Shown here piece after piece: positions 24,882 to 37,278 of a stretch of DNA of 64,000 bases. The position numbers were made by a program, and so were the translations under genes. Position 1 is the first letter of the stretch, and the number at the start of each line of letters is the position of its first letter. This DNA comes from Tyto alba (taxonomy: Eukaryota > Chordata > Aves > Strigiformes > Tytonidae): contig NW_024881278.1 of the NCBI RefSeq assembly GCF_018691265.1, positions 4,168,001 to 4,232,000 on the forward strand, written 5' to 3'. The notes below the pieces were generated by a model. The model was not told where the DNA came from. It did no database searches and saw nothing but the letters and a program-made list of their open reading frames with translations.

Positions 24882-27800
24882 TAATAGCCTGCTTCCATGG
24901 GATTCCTCCTCGTGGGGCTGCAGTGGGGTAGTGTAGTGGACGTGCTCTCAAGAGTTAGTTCTTATTTGTCCCAGCAATGACATTTCCATCCCATGACAAC
25001 TTCCAGGTGTCTGAAATTTCTCTTTATTCTGCCTTGGAATGAAGACAAGTCCACCCAAACCAATGGCTCTTTCACATGCTTTCACAAGAAGCAATGACTT
25101 CTGTTTCAAATTGAAAAACTGAAGTTTCTGACCAAGCTCTCTCTTTTTTTTCTGAAAGCAACTAGAAATCCCTCCTACATGTTAGGAACATTACTGTCAA
25201 AATCTCTTTCCATGGAACATTTTAACAGTACTGTATTCTTTTATGAAGAAAAGCTCTGTCAAAAATAATCTGACCATCTCCTATAAATGTTTCACAAACA
25301 TTTTTTAACCATCTTATTTGGATTTGCACTTTCTTCTGGCAGGGTTGCATGTCTGAAATGTGTTGTTATTTCTTTGGACAGTTACTGTTTCTGTATTGAG
25401 ACTGAAATGATACTATCTGAATCTCTTTTGTGCCTCTTCTCACCACCTTCAATCTAAGCCTTTATTGCCACCAAGGAAGTCTCCCCAAGGAAACCTGTCT
25501 ATCTCTATCTATCACAACTTATTTTCCATGAGATCTTTACTCCTCCATCCAATTCAACTGAAACCAGCCAGTGGGTTCAGAAGCTCCTGGTGGAGGGGAG
25601 AACACACCCACACCCACAAACACAACATGCTCACATCAACCTCATTTCCTTCAGAAACCAGCTGAAAACCACCAAAGTGTAAATTACTGCACATGGTGAA
25701 AGACCTTGGCGAAAGAGGCCCCGTGGTCCAGTGTGTGCCCACAATCTTGTTAGCATCAATGCAGATGAGCTGCAGAGACATCAGGCAGGCCAAGCCCAGA
25801 TCCCACAGACTCAGCAGTAAAGTTGTGACCTTGGGGGTTAAGCTTATGACAAAGGTTATGGAGACTCCTGGACAAGCAGCCCACATGTCTTTGGCCTTAT
25901 TGATGATTTATGCTTGTCTCAGTGCAAGTTTTGCAGAGTTAAGGAGAATTACCCTTGCTGACTGTAGAAACACTGTTCACACTTAGGCAAAGTACTGACT
26001 GTTCCTTACTTGGGTCTTTTCTCAGTGTTACTGTCTATCCTACATAGAAACAAGGAAAAGTTGATTTTACTGAAGCTGAACTTTGAAATCTTCACTACTT
26101 AAGTAGGCTTGATATTGGTTTACAGTCAGAGACAATAACCAAGGGGTTCACAAATGTCTACTAATAATATTTCCTTTTCACCTTCCTCAAGCTGTAGTTG
26201 TGTCTCTTTTACAGCCTGTTTCTCTTTGGTGGTCTTAAACCCAGAAGACTCCTTCCAGAGCTCTTCTGCTCATGCCAGATGCCTGCAGTGAAATTCAAGG
26301 GTGGTAGGAATGGTCTCCAGCCACTATACAACCACAAAAATCTCCTGATGATTCAGAAATTTCATTTAAACAATAAAAAGCAGGGTACAGATAACAGAGA
26401 AAAGAAGAAAAAAATAAGATGCAAGTGTGTCTCTCCTTTACATTTCATAGTCTACATCTGTTGTAGCTAAAGATTTCATTAGTGCAGCTGTTGTCTTGCA
26501 ATGTCTACTTCATATACTTAGTTCTTCCTATGAAAACGTAATACACTAAATCTGGGCTGACTGTATTAGATGCCCTGTTCTTAAGATATTTGGGTGACTA
26601 TGGGGTGATTCTATCACTTTATAGATCAGGCTGTTATCTGTGTAGAGCTTTATAGGAAATCTAGCAAAAAAGGAGTGGTGGTGGAAGGAAGTTCCTTGAG
26701 TCAGCAGCTGTGGGAAAAAAGGAATAAAATATTGGAACATTTTTTTTTATATGCTTGGCAATAAAATTGGGACCAAAGGCCAAACTAGCAGCTGCTTGTT
26801 CTCATTGAGTTATAGATATTTCTTGGGGGGATCCTGAGTCACATTTTCCCCCTGTGACAGCCACACTAATCCATTGATTTCAATGGAGGAGGCATCTGAC
26901 CTTGTGACTTTTCATTAGTGATATTATGGCCACAGAACTACAAGAATTGTTCCTCTAGAGCTGGAATCCTCCCCTGAGTGTTTCTGATGTGCACAACTTT
27001 GTTGCTAACGCCTGTGCTACTAACGTTGTCATTTTTAAGTCAGTCATAAGAGATAAGGGAGACTTGGTGGGAATCAGGTCCACAGCTCCTGTGAGTCAGT
27101 TGTTTATCTAATCAAAGGTGTACGTTTGCTGCACAAACCAGTGGTCCAAAGGTAGCCAGCTTGAAGTTTTCCCTCCTTTCAGCATTTTGTATGCACATTT
27201 GTTGACTTGGAAGAACGTCTTCATGGTGGGAAAAGGAAATCAGAGCACAGGAAATTGTAGAAACTTTAAGCCAGTAACTGCCTGATGCTGGACAATACTT
27301 AATCTCACAGATAGGCTTAGTGAAGGAAGCAGGTCTGGTGATATGAACAATCAGCTTTTTCTAAATTATTAGAATAACTTTGGTGTTTCTAGTCTTCTGA
27401 CAACTGTGCCCCTTTCTTTGATGTTCCTAGTTTCAGGTGTGGCTATTAGAGCCTCTCTCTGGTTGCATTTTACAAGAAGAAATAACTCAGCTCAGTATGT
27501 GTCCCAGTGTCAGTTGTGAACAAGGTGTCTTGGAAATCATTGTCATGACTGTTCACAGTTGGCAACAGATGTTTAGACGTATAGAGAAGCTGATAACAGT
27601 GTTATAAACCTGCGGAATTAGCTGTCATCTGACCATGAATTTTGACCTGAAATTTAGGTCAAATGCAAGTTCATTGCCTACGTCCTCTTACTGCTTCTAG
27701 CCTTGGTCCCCCTGTTCGAATTGAATTGGCTGGATGTGCTCCTTTGGAAAATCAAGCTAATGACTGTTATAAGGCCTGGAAATGTTTTGTCTATACAGGA

Positions 27801-28858
27801 AAAAAGAGTTCTAAATCCTAACTTTGAGCTTTGTGTACTGTGATCAAGAATGTTATCACATAATAATTCAGAGAAATTATCTCCACTCAAAGTATCTTCA
27901 AGTGACCACAGATATGTTCTATCACATTCTTTGGTACATCTTTATTGTGTTAGTAGACTTTTATATCTCATTCCATTTGTGCCTTTCCCTTTGGCCTGTC
28001 ACGATATTTTTTTTGTTTCATCTTATTCTTCAACTAGCAAACAAGGTTAGAAGAACAAGATTTTAAAAACTATTTGTTGTTGGGAAGTAAGTTTTAATCA
28101 ATCAAATGCCTTACATGTATAACAACTGTTTTAAAACAAAAATTTATGGGGAAAAATCCACACACAAATAATGTGTGGGCTTTAGTTTATGTTCCTTATT
28201 CAGTTTAAAGTACCACTGAAGTAATTCAGATTTTTGCTGAAGTGAGAACACAGAACATCATACTTTGATTCTTCTACATACGTTTTCTTACTACATTGAC
28301 AGGATCATGTCTTACTTTGATATTTAGGTTCTGATGAAATAGTATCAACTGGCAGCAATGTAATTAAGGAAAAGAATGAGTGAAATTCTCTACAGGTTTA
28401 CCACAGGCTTTGGAGAAGACTACTTATTCTCAGGCACAGTAGCAATAAAAACTTCTTTGCTCGGCTACACCAATATAAAGCATGATGTATGTCTACTGCT
28501 GTAAATGGAGTTCATTCACATCTACCCTGTGCACTGCATAAGGTTCAAATGTCCTTTAAGAACTTACCAATCAGCCTCCTTTACTATCCCAATATATTTT
28601 TGGCAAAAACAACTTAAAAATTACCACTTAAAGTGAATCTGATTAGTTTTCAGGCAGATAGCCTTCAAATGGCATTATGTTCAGTGGGCTCTAGGGTGAC
28701 ATAAAGGACAGAGAGCTTGTGTCTGTTTTCCTTATCCTTAGAACCTCTGTGCTAATAATAAATTAGCTGAAAAAGCCCTAATCAATTAAGAAGAGGACAA
28801 GGCAGGAACTTCTGAGCGAAATATAATTTGGAAATGCTGATTTATTTTTTTTTCCTAG

Positions 28859-28881
28859 CCAGAACAACTTCCAAGATGAAA
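28859..28881 (+). other. Candidate 23-nt micro-exon (splice signals only)
   Basis: A strong acceptor-like sequence, with a T-rich run ending in cctag (28841-28858), is followed 23 nt later by a consensus donor GTAAGT (28882-28887). The 23-nt segment is open in two of three frames; one of them has a TGA. Such close pairs also arise by chance in T-rich vertebrate DNA. There is no neighbouring recognised exon to fix the frame, so this is a hypothesis, not a gene call. Confidence 0.2.
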
Positions 28882-29184
28882 GTAAGTTTCAATCAGTTTC
28901 TGAGTTTCACACTCAGTTCTGTGCAAAGCCAGCAATAAGTTACACTTTTGGCATTATTTAAATGAAATATTTTGTTTTCCAGAGCTAAATGACTATTTGA
29001 GATGCAAACTTCTGTTAAAACAAAGAGTTAAAAGGTCAACATTGAACTACGTATTCTAAAGAAGTCCTTTGAAAGAAAATTGTGGAGAACCTTCACTTTC
29101 ATTCAGATCTAGAGAGTAGCAAGTAGAGAAATGGAAGTCTTATATAATGATAGATAGCAAAGAGTTGTATCTTAGGGCCATAAT

Positions 29185-29220
29185 TATTCACATTTTACAG
29201 ACTGGGAGACTGAGGCAAAA
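29185..29220 (+). repeat. MIR-like SINE core fragment
   Basis: cattttacagactgggagac followed by tgaggcaaaagagg is a good match to the MIR/CORE-SINE core 'cattttacagatggggaaactgaggcacagagagg'. Only the core survives. The element is ancient and its ends cannot be placed. Confidence 0.5.
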
Positions 29221-29599
29221 GAGGAAAAAATATTTTTTTTCTTAATGCCTAAAGGTGTTAGAAATCAAAAGGTATATCAGTAGGTTCATCCTATTTGTAT
29301 TGTATCCTAACTACATGAGAAGTAGTTCTGCTAAGAGAGAGGGTATATTTGCTTGGGCACAGATCTTGGAGCACAGGCAGGTGAGTTTGTATCTATTTGT
29401 CCAAATGTAGGTAGAAGTATCCTGTAGAAGCTGCACTGTGACCCACAAGGTTAAAAAGATCCTGTCTTTTCCCACCTGGTGCTTATATTTGGATTGTTCA
29501 TAACTGTAGAATGGGTGTATTTGCTTGGAAGCAAAAATATAAATGAGAGTTACAACTTAACCTCTATTTGTCTAGACCACCAAATAATGTTGACTGCAG

Positions 29600-29705
29600 G
29601 GGAACTTCTGGAAGTCACCTGGTCTAACCTCTTGCTCAAAGCAGGTCATCTTCGAAGTGGGATCCACTTCAGAGTTAGATCAGGTTGCTAAGAGACCAGA
29701 CAGCA
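29600..29705 (-). mobile_element. CR1 LINE 3' fragment, minus strand
   Basis: On the plus strand the phrases gaagtcacctggtctaacct, cttgctcaaagcaggtcatc and gagttagatcaggttgct match the reverse complement of the CR1 3' region ('ggagatcatctagtccaacc...ctgctcaaagcagggtc...agatcaggttgctcaggg'). The terminal 8-bp repeats expected just left of 29600 are not recognisable, and the body is cut off near 29705. It is a short, 5'-truncated, decayed copy with no open frame of the parent element. Confidence 0.8.
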
Positions 29706-30026
29706 ATTCACAGAGTTCGGATGATGTTTTGAGGAGATTTGTACTCCAGCTATGTGCTCTGGGAGAGAAGCCATTTTACAACTAATTTGGATAAAGTGGG
29801 CAGCAGAGTTTCAGTGATAAAGAGTAAAAGTCTCACAACCTTTGGCTTTTGAACTGCTGAGATTAAGAATGGAAGTCATCATCATTCAGACACAAGTGTT
29901 AGGAACTGGATTAGTGAGTCTTTTAAAGATGGGTGCTACTAGGATTATACTTAGTTCTCTCTGTGCTAATGGTGACATTAGCTAAGTAACCCTCTGATGA
30001 GCTGGACAATCTATCTGCCTGTTACT

Positions 30027-30860
30027 TGTGTGGGGCCCAGCCGGGAGCAGGCACAGCCCTGACCACATAGCTGTGACATGATGCTGGAGCCTGGCACCAC
30101 ACCAAGCGGTCATGAGTAGGACCAACCACCCCCCTACAGCATCTCCTCATCTTTTCTCTAGTCTGCATGAAATTGTGCCCTCCTGTTTGGGCTGGCCATA
30201 CTGAACTGATGTGACCTAACCAGAGAGATGTTCTGACAATGATTCCAGGAAAGAGGCAGATCCCTGGGGAAGGTGGTTGTATATAATGGCTTGTGACCTC
30301 TGGCTGTGGTTGAAGCTGAAATGTCGTAGCGGGGTGTGGGTTGCAGAGCTCGTGCTTGTGGAACAATCTGCTCATGCAGTCTTGGCATGGGATGGGGATT
30401 TAGCACTGAAGCACCATGTTGAGATGATAACTGGCTCATGGGGAACTATGCAACAGCTGTGGCAGCATCTGGATTGCCTCGAGAAAAGTCACAGGAAGCT
30501 TGGAAGGCGGTGAGAAGATTTTTCATTCGCAGGCACTGTCATTGCCCCTGGTTGTGCCAACCTCTATGGGGCCTGACAGGCTCATGCTTTCTGTGCTAAT
30601 GGCAGCAGTAGCCGTGTGGCTACGTGACCAGCTGCACCTCCTGCTAGCCTCCCAGTTGCTGGAGTAAGGCAGGGAAGGCCAGAAGGGACTAGCAGGGGGC
30701 AGATGGAGCCCAGAGCTGGGTCTAGGAATGGGAAGGCTATGAGGAAACAATCCACCAGGAGTCCAGGATCTGTTTTTGTGTGTTGGTGTATCTATTGCAA
30801 ATAGCCCCTGTAGTGAGTGCTGCTCTGGACATTGGGCCATGCCCCTGTGACTGTGGTGGA
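30027..30860 (+). mobile_element. G+C-rich block, possibly an unclassified LTR-like insertion
   Basis: About 830 bp here are clearly richer in G+C than the flanks, with abrupt edges. The left edge reads tgtgtggggcccagccggga, starting with TG, and a TATA-like tgtatataatgg lies at about 30277-30288. Both are compatible with a retroviral U3. I did not find a matching CA end, a poly(A) signal or a convincing target duplication: gttact at 30021-30026 has only a 5-of-6 match near 30848. Frames of 117, 105 and 93 codons occur, all on the minus strand, without known domains. It could also be a different transposon or unique G+C-rich DNA. Confidence 0.35.
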
Positions 30861-32090
30861 GCTAAATAAGATGAGATGAGTATTTTTCTTTTAGAAATGC
30901 CCTAGAGGGATAGTTTATTTTGTGGTGTTAAAAATGTAAGTATTCAGAGACAATTGCTGGCAGAAGGGGAGGCGGATGTGGCCCAAAGCATTAGGAATTT
31001 CTTCTTGAGGAGAAAACTCACACTTTTAGTGATCTTGAGACTGAAGCAAAATCTGCTAAGCAGTAAGGGATTGCAGGTACAACACACAAATACGATATTT
31101 ATCTGTAACCTCTGAAAAATACCAATAGGACAAACTCTCGGGTATTAGAAATAGGTTTTCAGTTGTAGGTATTGTAACATTTAGGGTAATAATATTAACA
31201 GTAATCTGAAGTACCTGATCAGAGGGTCTGGTTGCTTAACTTCTCAGAGGGGAAGGCAGGGATTGATTTAGATGGGTAGGAAAGGATAGTATCATAGCGT
31301 TCATAATTAAACTGGGAAACCCTTTGCATCTTATGGGAAATACAAAGCCATAGCAAGCTGTGTCTAGCAAGTACCATGGTCTGCTCATAAAGCATTTGCT
31401 CTACTGATAAGTAAGTACTGATACCAGTATGCTGATATATGTCAGGAATGCCAAAAGATGGGACCGAAGGAGAACTGAAAGAAATTTAACAATACAATCA
31501 CTCACAGATGCTTATATGAGTTTAATAAGTTGTTGCAGGAATTGTGAACATTTTCCAGAGACTCACAGTGACAGTCCTGGCAGAAATAATACTGAAAATG
31601 TATCAGTATTAGATAAGGAAGTGCGAAGAGAGAAGGCAAAGGAATTCATGTTCTACCAAATAATTTTTTGTTTCCTGGAGATGAGAAATAGTGTGTCTGG
31701 GCTACTGCATAGGAAGGGAAGGTGGAATCATGGCAACTGAATACAATGAAGCCTTGGAATACAACAGAGCTTCGAGTGTATTTCTTTTACAGGATAATGT
31801 CACATATTTCTTCCAGAGCTTCAGCCTTATTAGACTTCTTGTGTCAACTGGTGAAGAAGGAGACAGGAAATGTCTAAGAATTTATTTGAATAGTTTAAGC
31901 TCCATGGTGGCAATCTGCCCTAGACAAGGATTTGATCTGTCATGTGGTGTATTGCCTGGAGGGTAGGGGTGGTTGTGTCACACCGTTCTAGCATTTCAGC
32001 GAATGGAAAGCTAGATATGTATCCAGATACTGGCTGAAGCTGAATGGGGAAATTCCCAGAGAGAAAGAGAGCATCTCTGTTTCATTTGGG

Positions 32091-32108
32091 AAAAAAAAAA
32101 AAAAAAAA
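32091..32108. repeat. Poly-A tract of 18 bases
   Basis: An uninterrupted 18-A run is followed by a short C-rich stretch. No retrotransposed body was recognised. Confidence 0.9.
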
Positions 32109-33638
32109 TACACCCTACAACCTCCCATCCCTGTGCCTCTCCACCCCTGAACACTGCATGGGAATCAGTCTAGTAAAATGTCGGAGAGCAAAACATCTGT
32201 GAACTTCTCAGCAGCCCGAGCATCTTCCTAGATGTAGAACTGAATTTCTGCCTTACTCAAGAGGGCCCATAGCACAGAACATGGGATGCCAGTTTTGATG
32301 CCATCAGCTGTATTTGTACAACAAACAAGAAGGAAAATAATCTCATGAAACGCTGAACAGTAAAGGCTTCCCTGGAAAGAAAAGAAATGGCAAAATTCTC
32401 TCCTCGGATCTGGCAGCACTTGATACAAGGTTGGCAAGGCTTGGTAAGCATGAGGCATGTCGTGAAACATGAGATAGTGTTCTCTGATGGGATGGGGTCA
32501 TGTTTTCACAGGGTTATGTGAAGTATATCTTGCATTTTCCATGTGAAATCTTTGGCTTGGAGCTATTTAGGTCACCAGGAAGATCTAGAAAAAAATAGTG
32601 AAATGCAATCAGTGTCACTAGTTATGCCAGTAGATTATCCTGCTAAAATGTGTGTTCCATGGAAATTGCCTGGACATCTGTGATTGAAAGATAAACACTC
32701 AGTAGCCTTCTGCCTGGGAAAATGGCTGGTTTTAATCAGAGTATGCGCACACTTGAAATAAGTAAAAGAGTATGTAACAACTTTCACTTTGGAAAAACTC
32801 ACCCATCTTCTCACCAGCCATGGGCAGGACACTTGCTGAGCAAAAATGAAATTATATCTATTCAAAATTTCCATGTCATCCAGATTCAAATTACCAGGGA
32901 GGGATAATCTTTATAGTGGAGATGAAAAATAAATGATTAATGGGAGCTTGGAAATGATTTATTTGGAAGGCTATGAGCCCAGCCCAGATTTTGATAGGAA
33001 GGAAAGTTAGGTTCTCAGCATGCAAGTGGGTGTATAAAGGAAATAATCCTTTGAAAAATAGTCCTAGGATTTATACCAGAGACCAAAAGTTATTTCTGAA
33101 GTTTGGTCAGTCACTAGTAGCAACTCAGTTTCCAGGCTGGATGCTGGAATGGCCTGGATTCCCAGTTCTTAGTGAAGGTTACAAGATAGGGTGATACCAG
33201 GATTACCTGTGAATTACACAGAAACAGCAGTCTTTGCACTTGGGTGGTGGCCATCTACAGAAACAGAGGCCAAGATAAGATGACATTATTTTGGGAATTC
33301 CCAAATCAGATGCATCTAGAGCTGCTCTGACAGAAGACTGCCAGAAGTAGGCTTCTTGGCCTAAGGACAGATCTGGCAGCTGTGTTGAGGTCCTGCCCTT
33401 TGAAAGAGATGTCTGAGATGTAAATGTAGAGGGATAATACTGCTATCCAGAGTATAGCTGCATTATCCAGAATATTACAGAGTGGTGCCATGCTTATCTC
33501 CTCCCATATTTACATCCTGTTTTACAAGTGGAACCTCAGTTTCTCCTCAAGGCACCACTGAGAAACATGATGGTAAGGTCCTGCCTGGGGTACTCTCAAG
33601 GAGAACTTAAGGAGAGGAGGTGAACTGTTCAAATGAGA

Positions 33639-33659
33639 TTTTTTTTTTTTTTTTTTTTT
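33639..33659. repeat. Poly-T tract of 21 bases
   Basis: An uninterrupted 21-T run. No element body was recognised on either side. Confidence 0.9.
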
Positions 33660-34172
33660 GGTATAGGGTGTCATTAAACAAATAGATCTCATTGCTTGCT
33701 CCATAACTGAAAAACAAACTCAGAAAAGGGTTTGTCAACAAGGGAAAGAAGAAGCATTTGGAAGAGGGGAGAAGGGTCTAAGGAAGACCCCCAGTGAGGA
33801 AAAGAAAGTAGTCAGATTGCTGACATTGGAGAATATCTTCAGTTAGGGGAAGCTGAGTAAGGAAGTCCCTTTCTGCATGTCCAGTTTTGGCCATGCCTGT
33901 GTTTTCCTAGACTTTTTCCCTTTGCCCTGTATAAATCGAAATGATCGTCATCTCAGCTGGAGGTGATGCTGATCAGGTGGTAGGTCAATACACTGGAGGA
34001 GGTGGATTTGAGTACAGTGGATTCTGCAGCTAAACCATGCCCAAAATTCAAGTGATTTTAGTATCCTTTTACTGTTTTGTTTTTCACACAGATGAATTCT
34101 ATCTCCAATTGCAGGTTTCTGCAAAACTGTCAGTGCGTATGTCATGCAGAAGACAAGGTGGAGGTGGCCTTG

Positions 34173-34200
34173 ACAAATACACAGTCTGCTGTGTATTTGT
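34173..34200. other. Perfect hairpin, 12-bp stem with 4-nt loop
   Basis: acaaatacacag (34173-34184) is the exact reverse complement of ctgtgtatttgt (34189-34200), separated only by tctg. A perfect 12-bp stem with a tetraloop is unlikely in any one place by chance, though a few are expected in 64 kb if mismatches are allowed. It lies inside the longest open frame. The stem is too short for a miRNA precursor. Confidence 0.9.
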
Positions 34201-37200
34201 ACTGATTCTGTCTGTGAGTGGTTCTTGTTCACTGAGTTCTGCCCCACTTAGAGTCCTAGTGAAAAAACATCTTATTATTTCCTCTAGGGATGTGCAGTAT
34301 GAACTGATCAAACCTTACCCATGCTGCCCATTTGTATGGTCATTCTTTAACAAAGGAAGCCTTTACTCAGTGTGTTACAGGTCATTCAGGAAGAAAATCT
34401 GTGAGAAATATGTGATGACTACTCATAATGTTCAGGCAGGAGAGTACACACAAGCAACTTCTGCAAGTGTTGGCAAATAAGTGAAAAAGAATATTGTTTA
34501 CTATAAAATAAATGAACAAATTAAAAAGGCTGTAACCTGCATGCGTAGGAGTAACTTGGACGTTTTAAAGCCTGTTTGTGGAATTCAGCCTGACACTATG
34601 GAAGCTGAACAGCTATTCTAGGATCTAATGGAAACAGAGCAATTTCTTCAGTGTTGTCGTAGTTAGCAATAGTGGAACTGGCTTTAGCAGGGAGAAGGTG
34701 TACATGGGTATGTAGTGAGTGTACTGCTGTTACCACCTTTGCCTTCTTTGCCCCTTTTCTCACTGGATCTGTCCAGCAGAAGTCACACAGGTGCTCTGTG
34801 GCAGTGTCTGGTAGGAGGACAATTCTCAGGCTGATCTCAGACAGGGCACCCATGGTTGTTTTCTTGTCATATATCTGACAGCTGACAAAAAGACCTGAGC
34901 AACTTTCCACAGAATTTTCACCTTGAAGAAATCCTGACAAGGTGATGTTTGTTACAGTTCCAAATCTGAATGAAAAGACATTATAATGGAAGTTTTTAAT
35001 GGGTTGAAAAGCTCAGAGGAGTTTTCATGAGAAATAACTATTTAGCAGTGAAACAGTTTCATCAAAAAGTCTGCTCTTCCACACACTTTGAACAAGTCAT
35101 GAAGAGCTGCGTTTGCAGGGCTGTTAACTTATTATTTGGTTTTTCAAGTCATGGTCTTGATTTGGTTTATGCATCCTTCATGTCAGTCATTTCCACTTTT
35201 GACTTTATCTCCAGACAAAAGTGTTGTTCATGTGAAATTTTATTATCATTAGCTCTGCACAAATCAAAACTTGCTACTTTATTGACAATACAAAACATTT
35301 TCTTAAACACATGAAATGAAACTAGACTGATAACGCCTCGACTTTTACTTCTGACATGAAACAAATGCAATTCCTCCTGTAGCTTTGTACTTAAACAATA
35401 AATGAATTCAGAAAAGACAAATCAAACTGGATATTTCCCCATCAGAAAATGGGATTTAGTTAAAATGGAAATAAATCTCTACATCTGTTTTGTGGTGTTA
35501 TCCCATGGGACCCATAGTTCCAAGCCTCTCCTGTTTTATTCTCTCCCTCAGGACCTGGATGGTGTCTGAATTGCACTGCAAGGTCTGCTCTGATACTGCA
35601 CTGTTTTATGAGTGATGAACTCTGGCAAAAAAAAGCAGGTTTTAAGGATGCAGATGCTGTAAGACTCCCAGGACTACTCACCTTCATTCATAGAAGGGAT
35701 TCGTTTATTCATTGAGAAGTATGTTAACATCAAGAAAGGTATTTGGATGTAATTTTCTTTTTTCCTGATGAGAATTCCATGGCAATCAATTATTGTCTGC
35801 AGAGTAAGAATGAAATTACTACTCATTTTTCAATGGGAAAAATAATTCATTGCATTTTTTTCTAATTTGTTATTATTTGGATTGCAGTCACTCTTACAGG
35901 TCCCCCCTGTGTTTAGGACCAATTTTCCTGGGCATTATGCATCCTCTCAGTAAGAACCAAATTAAAAAAAACAAAGTTTGTGAGTGATGGAACACATAGT
36001 CCTTTTACATTCCTTTCCCAAAGAGAATCCGTATGAGCAGGATTCAGAGTTATTAGAGAGATAACAGAAACGGAGGTATTTGTACCAGGTATTCTACAAT
36101 TTTAGGTAAAATAAATTTTATTTATTTAAAATAAACTGGTTTCAATGACATGTTCTCATTTCTCAAATCTTCACTCTGGACTGGAAGTTCCTCCCATCCA
36201 GTTGATGACATTGGTCTTTGACCAGTCCAAATCACCCCAACTGCTCCATGCCCCTGCTAAAGTCTTTCTCTTGAGATATGCCAAGGTACGGCACTCTCTT
36301 TGCCTCACTCACAGTAAGGAATCCCAGAGCACTATAAATTCTTCAGTGGAAGAAAAGAGCAGGTTGAGTGATTGACCAGTTTCCTTTCTGGGTTACTTGT
36401 GTCGGGGACAGATTGATGTTAAGAATGGAGAAAGGATGCTGTAATGTGCCTGAAGTAGAAGGGTGAAAAGATTTTTTAGGTTTAGGAAAGAACACTAAAT
36501 TGTATACATGCTAACCTACACTTTATCAAGACTTGAAACATTACAGAGCTTACCTTTTACTCCTCATTACTCAACATCACATGATACCTGCCTGTTTGCT
36601 GTATGGAGATGATGAAATTACTGGCACTGGGCAAGGTGCTGGAGATAATGTGCCTCCTTCATTTATTCTAGTATGCTTGCCGTCTTGGCTCAGTACTTAA
36701 CCTATTTAGAACATGGTTATGTAGCTTTGAAATATGATTGGGTGATATTGCTAATTTCATGTGTGCTTGAAGGGGGAGAGGGAAATAATTGGCTGCTCTG
36801 TTGTGTCTTGGGGCATTGGAAATGAAATTGCTTTCGCTTCTGCCTAAAATAGCTCAGACTCAGTTTCCCAATATGCTGATAAAACATCAAAATACCTCTG
36901 TTGAAATCAGTAATTCAGAATGCTTAGATGAAGGCAACCCGTGGGTAAGTAGTTTTAAGTCTATAAGGTTCTGAAGGAAGATAAGTCTTTAGTGAAACTT
37001 AAATATCACAGTACTCCTTATTCTGCTCTGTTATCAAATTCTTCTCAGTTGTGGTTTCTGTGTAAGACTGATTTTCTCCATCCCCTGCTCCAAGAAGTTA
37101 CTATTTTCATTCACCCTAAGAAAATAAACTCAGTGGAAGCATATATAAACATTTGCTTCAAGCTATCCAACCCAATATGTACAAAAGTCTTTCTAAAGAC

Positions 37201-37251
37201 TGCAGTTTGATCATTTCCATTCAGTCCTATAGTGAATGACAGTTTGGCTTG

Positions 37252-37278
37252 AAAAAAAAAAAAAAAAAAAAAAAAAAA
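37252..37278. repeat. Poly-A tract of 27 bases
   Basis: An uninterrupted run of 27 A after gtttggcttg. No recognised retrotransposed sequence lies upstream and no flanking duplication was seen. Confidence 0.95.

Larger units (their letters stand above)
24882..29599. other. Non-coding stretch, no gene recognised
   Basis: The longest minus-strand frame (25554-25886, 110 codons) begins with a hydrophobic run that could form a membrane segment, but no family is recognised. It sits in a slightly G+C-richer patch at 25680-25900. A micro-exon-like segment at 28859-28881 is listed separately. A short inverted repeat around 26870-26887 (tccattg/caatgga) recalls old amniote palindromic repeats. Confidence 0.5.
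30861..37251. other. Non-coding stretch, no gene recognised
   Basis: This segment includes the longest frame of the window (34037-34480, 147 codons from an ATG with A at -3), treated in the findings, and a 103-codon frame at 31429-31740. Neither shows a known motif. Poly-A (32091-32108, 18 A) and poly-T (33639-33659, 21 T) tracts and the hairpin at 34173-34200 lie within it. It is intron or intergenic sequence. Confidence 0.55.

Noticed and set aside
25554..25886. 110-codon minus-strand frame with a hydrophobic start, considered as a decayed membrane-protein gene
   Set aside because: No family motif could be recognised, and a plus-strand frame of 97 codons overlaps it. Composition alone is not evidence.
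29956..30612. Repeated phrase ctgtgctaatgg near 29964 and 30592, considered as a duplication flanking an insertion
   Set aside because: The similarity does not extend and the two sites do not bracket the composition change at 30027-30860.
36789..36974. 61-codon frame ending near a GTAAGT donor (about 36943)
   Set aside because: The upstream acceptor is weak and the frame has no recognised homology.
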